A DNA stretch of 64,000 nucleotides from Torulaspora globosa (Eukaryota; Ascomycota; Saccharomycetes; Saccharomycetales; Saccharomycetaceae): NCBI RefSeq assembly GCF_014133895.1, contig NC_050729.1, positions 372,001-436,000 of the forward strand. The letters run 5' to 3'. A model generated the notes under the pieces. That model did not search any database. It saw only the letters and a program-made list of their open reading frames with translations, and was not told the origin of the DNA. Shown here in pieces: positions 57,003-64,000 of this stretch. Position 1 is the first letter of the stretch; each line of letters begins with the position of its first letter. Made by a program: the position numbers and the translations under genes.

Positions 57003-57297
57003 TCCATCTAGATAGGTAGAATAACAGTCAAATGTAACATTATCGATGCGATTTGGAGCTGTTGATAGAGGTCACGTGACGCAGAGCGTTTGTTCCAAGG
57101 CTTCGAGGTCCTCTGCGTCTATTCATTTGTGTACTGAACTCGAAACAATAGACGAATAACGAGAAATGGCGTCTTGCGGGGTCTAAAGTAGTTTCGGAAG
57201 GTTGAGGAACTAGTTGGAATATTTTAGTGGCAGTTTGAATCTTAAGTCGCTTCGAAACTCCTAAAGCTAACGTTGTTCTTACGGATCGGGTGTGAAC

Positions 57298-58422
57298 ATG
57301 TTCAAAAAATACAAAAACCAAGATCTTGATGTGAACTTTTGGTGGAAAAGAAATCCCAAGACTCCACACGATCATGTTAAATTCATCACTGAGCAACTGG
57401 GGAAAATCGAGTCGTCTTCTACGCATGATGGGAAACGGAAAGCTCAGGAAGAATGCTCGAAGTATTTGATGGCCACTAAGCATTACATATTGGGGGACAC
57501 TGAACCGCATCCGACTCCGGAAGCTATTGATGAACTTTACATGGCGATGTATCATGCTGATTTTTTCTATGAATTGCTGGTGCATTTTTCAGATCTAGAA
57601 TTCGAGGCGAGGAAGGAGGTGATGCTAATCTTTGCCATGTGTCTGCGGCATTCTAAGGACAATAAGCTGGTCACCGTTGACTATTTAGTATCTCAACCCA
57701 AGACTATACATTTCATGCTGGCAACAATGCAGTTGGCACTGCAGAACAGGGGCGCACATGATCTTTTCCTAGCGGTTGGCAACATGATAATCGAATGCAT
57801 CAAATATGAGCAACTTTGCAGGATAATATTGAAAGATCCTCAACTTTGGAAGTTCTTTGATTTTGTCAAAGTGGGGAATTTTGAAATTAGCACCGAGTCA
57901 CTGCAGATTCTTGGGGCAGCATTCACTACGCATCCGAAACTGGTATCGAGCGAGTTTCTGAATGAGGAGAGCAACATGATTAAATTCATGCAGCATATCA
58001 ATAAATTGATGGCTCACGGTAGCTACGTGACAAAACGTCAGAGCACTAAGCTCCTGGCATCTCTCATCGTGGTGAGATCCAATAACCAGTTCATGACCCT
58101 GTATATCAATTCCCCCGAGAACCTGAAGTTAATAATGACGTTGATGACCGATAAGTCCAAAAATTTGCAACATGAAGCGTTTAATGTCTTCAAGGTGATG
58201 GTGGCGAATCCAAGAAAATCAAAGCCAGTATCAGATATTTTAATCAAGAACAGGGATAAGTTGCTGAAATATTTCGAGCGCTTTGCTGTCGACTGTCAAG
58301 ATCCGACATTCTTGGATGAAAGGGATTTTATCGTTCAAGAAATTGAGTCATTGCCTCGCATTGTTTCTTCAAACGTTGAAACTATCGTGCTTGGTTCAAG
58401 CAATTCACCCAAAGGTGAGTAG
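57298..58422 (+). CDS. HYM1: Mo25-family protein Hym1 of the RAM network
   Basis: A 374-residue protein (S. cerevisiae Hym1 about 399). A GTG six bases upstream is in frame, but ATG 57298 is the natural start. It is helical throughout, as the armadillo-like Mo25 fold requires: NPKTPHDHVKFI, YMAMYHADFFYELLVHFSDLEFEARKEV, IIECIKYEQLCRIIL, TESLQILGAAFTTHPKL, KLLASLIVVRSNNQFM and KNLQHEAFNVFKVMVANPRKS are family blocks. Hym1 supports the Kic1-Cbk1 kinase pathway that drives daughter-specific Ace2 expression and polarised growth. The upstream region holds GTCACGTGAC at 57071-57080. Converges with VPS36 over 170 bp. Confidence 0.94.
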   Translation: MFKKYKNQDLDVNFWWKRNPKTPHDHVKFITEQLGKIESSSTHDGKRKAQEECSKYLMATKHYILGDTEPHPTPEAIDELYMAMYHADFFYELLVHFSDLEFEARKEVMLIFAMCLRHSKDNKLVTVDYLVSQPKTIHFMLATMQLALQNRGAHDLFLAVGNMIIECIKYEQLCRIILKDPQLWKFFDFVKVGNFEISTESLQILGAAFTTHPKLVSSEFLNEESNMIKFMQHINKLMAHGSYVTKRQSTKLLASLIVVRSNNQFMTLYINSPENLKLIMTLMTDKSKNLQHEAFNVFKVMVANPRKSKPVSDILIKNRDKLLKYFERFAVDCQDPTFLDERDFIVQEIESLPRIVSSNVETIVLGSSNSPKGE

Positions 58423-58592
58423 GTCGAATGGGGACTGTAGTTTATGGATTTATGAAACGCATACTGCCTTAACGCGGTATATGTAAACGGGTATATGAGG
58501 TGCTTCCAGGGAATTGAATTTTTTGGTCTTGTGTTTACTTATTGTAACTAAACGTAAATCTATTGAGATCGGCCGCAAAAAAACCAGCAAAT

Positions 58593-60182
58593 CTAGTTCT
58601 CGAGGGGCCAATAAATATTCCTATGATAAGCCACACCACTTATTTGCTCATCAGTGACCAAATCCCCTTTCTCAATCAAATCTTGCAGAACTTCCGTTAG
58701 AATACCTATAGTCCAAGAATTTGACCCGCCTTCATTCAACAGCTGAGTCAACTGTAATAAATCACGGCCGTTCTTGCATTCCGTCAGCGATAGTATTTTA
58801 TCCCTCAAGAATGCAAGTGAGTGGTCCGACGCGAGACATAGCACTCTTCCATTTATTCGGGTCAATTTCAGATCTCGGAGGTTTAGTTCGTTTAATCTTT
58901 CGCAAGCCTCCCTCATCTCTGCAGGCGAAATCAAGCCGGTACCGATCCGCATGGACTTATTGTACATAGCATACAGATCCACCAACGTTATCATTCCATA
59001 TCCTATGCGCTCTCCGTTGTCCTTGAATTCGGAAATGGCAAAACCGTATATATCTCTTGCGATTTCGTCTAGGAAAGATGACCTGTTGTAAAACTTTTCC
59101 CTGTCAATAATTAAAAGTGGTCTTTGCATATCTTTGCCTTCACCTATAAGCTTAGCTTTATGACCCGCATATAGAGCTTCAATGTCATTAACCAAAGACA
59201 TTAGCTTATTTAGATCGGTAAGGGCGCTATTGAACAGAATGTCATTCTTCAACAACTGATTTTCTCTGCTGCTCTCTAGACTTGCTATACCCACCTTGCT
59301 CAACTTTGTCTCTAAAATCGGCAATTCTTTGCTGTAATCATAATTAACTGGAACGCCGTCGACGGAAACCAGATTTTTGTTGAACAACGTACCCATTTGG
59401 GCCTTTTTGAGGTCTTCCAAAGACTTGGCTGTTGCTTGAGTAAATAGCATTCCATCCGATTTCCGGAAGCTCACCTGAACAAACCTAGCAGTTCTATCTG
59501 GATCGACTTTCGCGGGCGTTTGCTCCAGCTCCAGTTGGACTCTTGCATCCTTGAAGGGTCTACGAAACTGCGGTCTTCGCTTCTGTGCCATCCCAGTCGG
59601 CAGTCGGGTTCCACAGACCTCGCAATTGGTGATCTGCGGATGATTAATAAACGTGCAAGCGGGACACGAATTTTCGTCTGCACTTTGGCCTTCATTGGCA
59701 TCTTTTGAAATATTGATCGAGCTCTTGATTAGTTCATAATCTGCTGGGACACCACAATTTATACAGATCGGAAGCGGGTCGGTATATTCTGTCAAACTTC
59801 CCTCCATTTCGTTCGTCACCATACAGATAGGACATGACCAAGAACTTGTTACGGTTTCCACTTCACGATTGGAAGAAGCATTTCTATCGCTGCTGCCTTT
59901 GAGGAACAGAATCAGCCTTGCAGATCGTCTCAGAAATTTAGAAGAGTATTCTATCGATTCTATATCGTCCAATTCCAGACAAACAGAGTTTCTAGTTGGG
60001 TTCGAATGATCGACATATATGATTCTTTGAGAAGTCAAAAAGACTCTACCTTTCTGACAGTTCAAAATCTTGCGTTTATCGTTGTACAAGCCGACCACTT
60101 GTTCGATGAGTATATCCTTTTCACCTTCACGAAGAATGGGTTGGCCAGACGCCGCCACTTCAACGAAGTGCCAGCAGTCCAT
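58593..60182 (-). CDS. VPS36: ESCRT-II subunit Vps36
   Basis: A 529-residue protein (S. cerevisiae Vps36 about 566). The frame opens at a TTG (60206), but the first ATG at 60182 gives an N-terminus (DCWHFVEVAASGQPILREGEKD) that aligns with the family. The GLUE domain, a split PH fold that binds phosphoinositide, contains two inserted NZF zinc fingers: CPIC to CINCG (about residues 119-144) and CPACTFINHPQITNCEVCG (about 173-191). The first yeast finger binds Vps28 of ESCRT-I, the second ubiquitin. The C-terminal EAP30-type winged helices begin near RENQLLKNDILFN and include TLVDLYAMYNKSMRIGTGLISP. ESCRT-II sorts ubiquitinated cargo at the endosome. Shorter linkers explain the smaller size. 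Confidence 0.96.
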   Translation of the reverse strand: MDCWHFVEVAASGQPILREGEKDILIEQVVGLYNDKRKILNCQKGRVFLTSQRIIYVDHSNPTRNSVCLELDDIESIEYSSKFLRRSARLILFLKGSSDRNASSNREVETVTSSWSCPICMVTNEMEGSLTEYTDPLPICINCGVPADYELIKSSINISKDANEGQSADENSCPACTFINHPQITNCEVCGTRLPTGMAQKRRPQFRRPFKDARVQLELEQTPAKVDPDRTARFVQVSFRKSDGMLFTQATAKSLEDLKKAQMGTLFNKNLVSVDGVPVNYDYSKELPILETKLSKVGIASLESSRENQLLKNDILFNSALTDLNKLMSLVNDIEALYAGHKAKLIGEGKDMQRPLLIIDREKFYNRSSFLDEIARDIYGFAISEFKDNGERIGYGMITLVDLYAMYNKSMRIGTGLISPAEMREACERLNELNLRDLKLTRINGRVLCLASDHSLAFLRDKILSLTECKNGRDLLQLTQLLNEGGSNSWTIGILTEVLQDLIEKGDLVTDEQISGVAYHRNIYWPLEN

Positions 60183-60299
60183 TATTTCCACCAGCCAGCC
60201 AGACAAAATGTAGATCAGGTAACGCTGTTCATTTCACAGACAGGCTTCAGTTGACAGGCCTTGGAGAATCTCATATCATCTAGTTGGGAAAAAAATAAA

Positions 60300-60371
60300 T
60301 GAGCGGTACGAGAATCGAACCCGTGTCCCCACCTTGGAAGGGTGGGATGATAACCACTACACTAACCGCCC
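60300..60371 (-). tRNA. tRNA-Gly (anticodon TCC)
   Basis: A 72-base cloverleaf on minus. Acceptor arms GGGCGGT and ACCGCTC pair with one G-U. The A box is TAGTGTAGTGGTTATC and the B box GGTTCGATTCT. The anticodon loop CTTCCAA between CCACC and GGTGG reads TCC. No intron. The run of A on the plus strand just left of it gives a T-run terminator. An LTR-like sequence begins seven bases upstream of its 5' end. Confidence 0.97.
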
Positions 60372-60377
60372 ATTAGT

Positions 60378-60729
60378 TGTTATGCTACAGTAAAGCATTA
60401 TCACATACTATTGGCACATACTAACGCTAATGGGTCTTTCACATCACTGTCAGTCTACGATGAGGTGTAGTCTGAAACATGAAGACACAGCTTAGAAAGA
60501 GTTAGTTAACACCAAGAAGTGCGGAGATCACGACGTCAAGTCATCATGGAAGACCCATTCGAGAGGTATAAATAGGAGCCAATGGATTCTAGTTAGAGAG
60601 TACTGTTCACTGAATAGAACGAGGCTTAAATAAAAGAAGCAATCATATCAATCCGCGAATAATGCCGAAACGTATTTATTACAGGTTTGTAAAAATACAT
60701 TTTCTGCTAAGTGACTACATTAAGGCAAC
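60378..60729 (+). repeat. LTR-like sequence abutting tRNA-Gly, right end approximate
   Basis: It starts TGTTATGCTAC at 60378, six bases beyond the tRNA 5' end. TATAAATAGGAG at 60567-60578 is identical to the site in the LTR-like copy at 33799-33810, which also begins TGTTATG. An AACA at 60726-60729 is a possible right end. If TATAAATAGG is its promoter, the LTR points right, opposite to the pol remnant beside it, so it may be a separate insertion and not the 3' LTR of that element. Alternatively the left end, read on minus, closes with CATAACA, as a 3' LTR would. No target duplication was found. Confidence 0.45.
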
Positions 60730-61620
60730 AGACTACATTCGTGTGCAAGAAAACATAGTCTCCGATCTTGTACTGAACTTCCTTCCTCCCCTTAGTGTGA
60801 GAGGCCTCTGTCTGTGTTGAGCTGCGGACAGAGCATGCTTGGCGATTACAGTTATCGTCTTCCTGGTGTCGTGCAAACTTGACAGCTGTGAAAGACCGTG
60901 CTGACAACTAGTTTGCGGTGTTGACAATGGGTTCATTGGGTATGTAACCACAGTCAGTTTCAAACGATGTGCGTTGGGATGACGTTGTTGGGGCTGAGTT
61001 GTACAAGTATTCGATCTGGGGTAACCAAGTGTTCCATTCCCCTTGTGAGTGGTCTACGTTGGTGTAAGTTCTGAGCAGCCTGTTCAGAACTTGAATGGTT
61101 TCTCTAGGTTTGGCAGTCAGTCTGGGGATGATTTGAAGAAGACATTGTGAGCTTTATGCCCAGTCGGGAGGCCATTTCTTGGAATAGTTTAGCTGTGAAC
61201 CGTACGTCCCGGTCGGACGTAACAGTCCGGGGAAAGCCGTGATAAGCAAAGACAAACCGGTATAGCAGGTCTATAACACCTCGAGCGTCCCGTGTTTTCT
61301 GACATGGTATGAAGTGAACTCTCTTCGAGAACCTACGTACGACAACTAAGGTCATGTCGTGCCCCAGAGAGGTGTGTGGGAGATCCGTCGGAAAGTCCAT
61401 GGATATGTCTAGCCATCGGCCCTCTGGTATTGGTAATGGCAATAGTAGTCCTTGATTGTGCTGTCGGGAGTTCTTCATAATCTGGCACTGCAAGCAACTC
61501 TTGACATATCTGCGAACTGACGATAACCTCTTTGGCCAATAAAACTTTTCAGCTACTTTGCCATAGGTGATTGATTCACCGTAATGTCCGCCAAAAAGCT
61601 CATGATCATGGTAGATTTCT
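60707..61620 (-). pseudogene. Ty3/gypsy integrase remnant
   Basis: The HHCC finger is recognisable (HDHELFGGHYG near 61582-61612, CLQC near 61484-61500). The catalytic core keeps its first two Asp residues (WLDISMDFP and TSDRDVRF). The frame then stops at 61104 right after HPQTDCQT, where active copies continue into the catalytic Glu. The following coding (NTWLPQIEYLYNSAP-like) resumes in another phase, then another stop occurs. The last recognisable piece, VQYKIGDYVFLHTN (60707-60907 frame), is the C-terminal DNA-binding region. At least two frame disruptions. Confidence 0.85.
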
Positions 61621-61741
61621 AGTGCCTTAGAAATTCATGTTTTCGGGACACACTGGCGGTTACCATAGTGAAGTGTATCCTCCTGGAGTCTGAAACCTTT
61701 GATTGCTTGTGGGGAACGACGCATTTTGGTGATCAGCTGTC

Positions 61742-62377
61742 TCACTCTTGAGTTTGCAGCTTGGCTGCCTCATCATCTGGATCTAAGATGTGAATTATGG
61801 CAACCCAGTACGAGTCGTTTTGCAGTTCTACAGTCCATGTCTGTGGTTCTAGCTTTGGTAGATGCTGTATCGTGCTTATTGGTATGTTCCATGATAATGT
61901 ATCGGCTACTACATTTTCGGATCCCTTGAGGTATTCGATATCCATCGAATATTCTGCAAGTTCGTCCAACCAGCGGGCTAATCGCATAGACGGCTCTGAT
62001 TTGTTTTTAAGGGCAGCGAGGGAGATATGGTCGGTGCGCAATGCAAACCGTTTAGCTTTTCGGAGGTATTTAAAGTGCCACAGACTCCGAATTATCCCTA
62101 ACAACTTTAACTCGCCGGCTGGGTAGTTTTTCTGTGCTCCTTCTATTGATTTTGAGAAGTACTCCACCACTCCGATGACTTTGTTACCTTCGACTCCTTC
62201 TAACACGGCTCCTAGGCCGATCTTACTTGCATCGGTGGTTAGCCGGTATTCCTTGGTTTGATCAAATGGCACAAGCACTGGTTTCTCGCATAATAGTGTT
62301 TCATTTTTTGAAGGCAGAGTCTTGAAATGATCCCCAAGTTGTTTTCTTTGCCACAAAGTCGATAATAGGTCGTGCAA
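61742..62377 (-). pseudogene. Ty3/gypsy RNase H remnant
   Basis: The recognisable part runs from FKTLPSKNETLLCEKPVL to the end. YRLTTDASKIGLGAVLEG carries the first catalytic Asp, PAGELKLLGI the Glu, and FALRTDHISL the second Asp; NVVADTLSW is the fourth acidic position. The catalytic residues survive, but the frame differs from both neighbours. It joins the reverse transcriptase by a shift near 62330 and is followed by stops before the integrase. Confidence 0.85.
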
Positions 62378-63150
62378 TCTGTGAGCATTGTGGAATAAAT
62401 CTGCGGTAATACTTTATCATGCCTAGAAACCGTTGAGCTTCCTTGACGGTTTTACAGATTGGGAGGGCATTATCGCGTTCGCATTTATCTTGAAGTGGTT
62501 TGATGCCTCTAGCTGATAGATTGCATCCGAGGAACTGGACCTCGCGCTGAAAGAATCGACACTTCTTTTCTTTATCTATAAGTTGATGTTCCTTGAGCCT
62601 TGAAAGGACTTGATCCAGGTGGTGGCAATGTTCTTTATGAGACTTGGACATTACGAGAATGTCGTCCAGGTAGACTAAAACGAAATCGAGGTCACGAAAT
62701 ATGTCGGCCATACAGCGAGCAAAGGTTGGCGATGCATTTACTAAGCCGAATGGCATTACTTTGTACTGATATTTGCCGTTGTGGATGGCAAAGGCTGTCT
62801 TCGGGATATCTTCCTCTTTCACAGGTATATGATGATGACCCGAATGCAAATCAAGCGTTGAGAAGACAGAAGATTTCCCCTTTTTTTGCCAGTAGTACTT
62901 CGATCCGAGGAAATGGATCTTTTATGGTGGCTTCGTTAAGAAGGCGATAATCCACACATAATCGGTAGGTGATGTCCTTCTGTTCAACCAAAACGACCGG
63001 GGAACTGAACGGGCTCTTGGATGCTTCAATGAAGCCCTTTTCGAGTAGGTCGTCCACAATGGCCATAATCTTTCTCTCTTCTTTGGGTGTTCTCCTATAT
63101 GGAGCCATTCTTGGGATTCGTGCATCAGGCTTGAGGTCTAGCTCATGGTA
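62301..63150 (-). pseudogene. Ty3/gypsy reverse transcriptase remnant (two frames)
   Basis: The first part (62851 to about 63150) has YHELDLKPDARIP, MAPYRRTPKEE, SSPVVLVEQKD and YRLCVDYRLLNE. It runs into a stop at 62851. The second part, in another phase, has TLDLHSGHHHIPV with the first catalytic Asp, YKVMPFGLVNASPTFARCM and the YLDD box in FVLVYLDDILVMSKS. The break lies at a homopolymer (CCCC then seven T on plus, 62877-62887). A further shift around 63160 separates it from the protease side. Confidence 0.88.
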
Positions 63151-63278
63151 CCACCTCCTTCTTCTCTAGTGCTGCTCGTGGTAGGTCATTTCTGACCGTG
63201 TGTCAATATTTCTTTTGCAGACTAGGAGGTAGAGATGAGAAAGGGCTTTCTGTTTGTCTGTTCTCACTCTCCTTTTCG

Positions 63279-64000
63279 CTATCGATTACTTGAATCTCTA
63301 TGATGTATCCCTCGAGAGATCTGTGGGGTTTCTTCCGCGCTTGGTGGACTTGTCTGTTCGTCGCTCGACCAGATCAAGTTGATCGGATATTCTAGGTGTC
63401 GTTGACTATCTTGCGTCATAGTGGTGTGTTCGGGTGAATCGGTGATTCCTGTGAGTTCTTCGTTGGATACTCTGGATACTCTGGATACTCTGGATACTCT
63501 GGATACTCTGGATACTCTGGGTTCTCTGGGTTCTCTGGGTTCTCTGGGTTCTCTGGGTTCTCTTGGTTCTCTGGGTTCTCTGGGTTCGTTGGATGTTGTC
63601 AGTGATTCGATCCGTGTGACAGGGCTCATACATGGGGTATGTCCTAGCAAAGATTCAGTTTCCAGTACAGGATTGCCTATGATAATATCTGGATCAATTG
63701 CGTCGGTCACGTAAGTCGGAATCTCATAAGTCTGGTTTCCGAGTTTGAACTGGAATATTGTCGCCTTGGTACATCTAATACGTTTTTCGGAGGTCGCACC
63801 TTTGATTGTTACGGAAGAAGTTTCATATGTCTCCAGTCCTAGTGGTTGGACCCGGCGAGGGCTAATGAGCGATGTTCCTGCTCCGGTGTCTAATAAAATT
63901 CTAAGTGGGTTCCCGTCCACTAGCGCTTCGACTTTCTTCCAGTCGCTGATTAGTGGGAACTGTTTGTTTTTTTGGTTTTTGGATATGTTGTGGTAAAATT
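63279..64000 (-). pseudogene. Ty3/gypsy protease and linker region, open to the right edge
   Basis: The frame is open from the right edge to 63279 (about 240 codons). LRILLDTGAGTSLISP is the aspartic protease active site (D-T-G), and DPDIIIGNPVLE is the family's IIG motif (ILG-type). After the protease come seven EPR and about five VSR tripeptides encoded by a 9-bp minisatellite, then a hydrophilic Thr/Pro/Ser-rich segment. It may be intact where it lies, but it belongs to an element broken further down. Start is off the window. Confidence 0.85.
63465..63590. repeat. 9-bp minisatellite (two unit types) inside Ty3/gypsy pol
   Basis: Six perfect copies of GGATACTCT (63465-63518) are followed directly by copies of GGGTTCTCT (63519-63563, five), a variant TGGTTCTCT (63564-63572), one more GGGTTCTCT (63573-63581) and a degenerate GGGTTCGTT. 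The unit is a multiple of three, so it keeps the frame and gives Arg-Val-Ser and Arg-Glu-Pro tripeptides on minus. Confidence 0.97.

Larger units (their letters stand above)
60707..64000 (-). mobile_element. Degenerate Ty3/gypsy retrotransposon pol region, running off the right edge
   Basis: Read on the minus strand from the right edge, the domains come in the order protease, reverse transcriptase, RNase H, integrase. This is the Ty3/gypsy (Metaviridae) order; Ty1/copia has integrase before reverse transcriptase. The domains lie in different frames with stops between, so the copy is dead. Gag and the 5' LTR, if present, are beyond 64000. The element lies on the upstream side of tRNA-Gly, where Ty3-type elements insert. 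Confidence 0.9.

Noticed and set aside
60183..60206. Eight-codon upstream extension of VPS36.
   Set aside because: It starts at TTG; the ATG at 60182 aligns with the Vps36 start.
60778..60797. CTTCCTTCCTCCCCTT (polypurine on minus) as the Ty3 polypurine tract before the 3' LTR.
   Set aside because: The integrase C-terminal motif (VQYKIGDYVFL) continues beyond it on minus, so it lies inside coding sequence, not at the LTR border.
63421..63714. 97-codon plus-strand frame rich in LDT and LGS repeats.
   Set aside because: It is the antisense reading of the minisatellite in the Ty3 pol; stops are absent because the repeat unit lacks them.

Overview
This window is euchromatin from a budding yeast of the family Saccharomycetaceae that branched before the whole-genome duplication (the Zygosaccharomyces/Torulaspora group or Lachancea fit best; I cannot choose from sequence alone). 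The evidence is gene order. Genes that S. cerevisiae keeps on chromosome XII (XDJ1, ALT1, GAA1, CSF1, SMC4, ARP6, RAX2, EMP70) are interleaved here, in single copy and in consistent orientation, with genes it keeps on chromosome IV (FOB1, YDR109C, TRS85). Further right, chromosome V genes (SLO1, ISC10, DMC1, PDA1, BMH1, ECM32) are interleaved with chromosome IV genes (TMS1, SPO71, STE5, ARX1, TVP15), followed by CDC73, HYM1 and VPS36. Compact genes, a GTATGT/TACTAAC intron in DMC1 and yeast-type tRNAs agree.

Layout. 1-6.2 kb: the 5' part of the Hsp40 gene XDJ1, alanine transaminase ALT1, the rDNA fork-barrier gene FOB1 (a domesticated integrase) and the GPI-transamidase gene GAA1. 6.4-19.5 kb: the giant lipid-transfer gene CSF1 and condensin SMC4, convergent. 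19.9-32.5 kb: ARP6, an FGGY ribulokinase-like gene, RAX2, TRS85 and EMP70. 32.5-34.1 kb: a gene-poor stretch with two decayed LTRs ahead of a tRNA-Ile gene; the actin-related gene ARP10 expected near here is not visible. 34.2-42.7 kb: SLO1, ISC10, TMS1, DMC1 and SPO71, three of them sporulation genes carrying URS1 or MSE-like promoter sites. 42.8-50.6 kb: the mating MAPK scaffold STE5, PDA1, ARX1, TVP15 and a 14-3-3 gene; PDA1 and the first half of ARX1 form a GC-rich island. 51.8-60.2 kb: tRNA-Gln, ECM32, CDC73, HYM1 and VPS36. 60.3-64 kb: tRNA-Gly, an LTR-like sequence directly against it, and a frameshifted Ty3/gypsy pol on the minus strand that runs off the right edge and carries a 9-bp minisatellite between protease and reverse transcriptase.

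Most genes are housekeeping genes that do not act as one system. I see no convincing new biological system. The parts most worth a second look are the PR-RT minisatellite, the GC island at PDA1/ARX1, the perfect palindrome upstream of ALT1, the sporulation-gene neighbourhood and the missing ARP10. Several coding starts below were chosen as the first ATG that aligns with the known family start, because the open frames run further upstream without an ATG.
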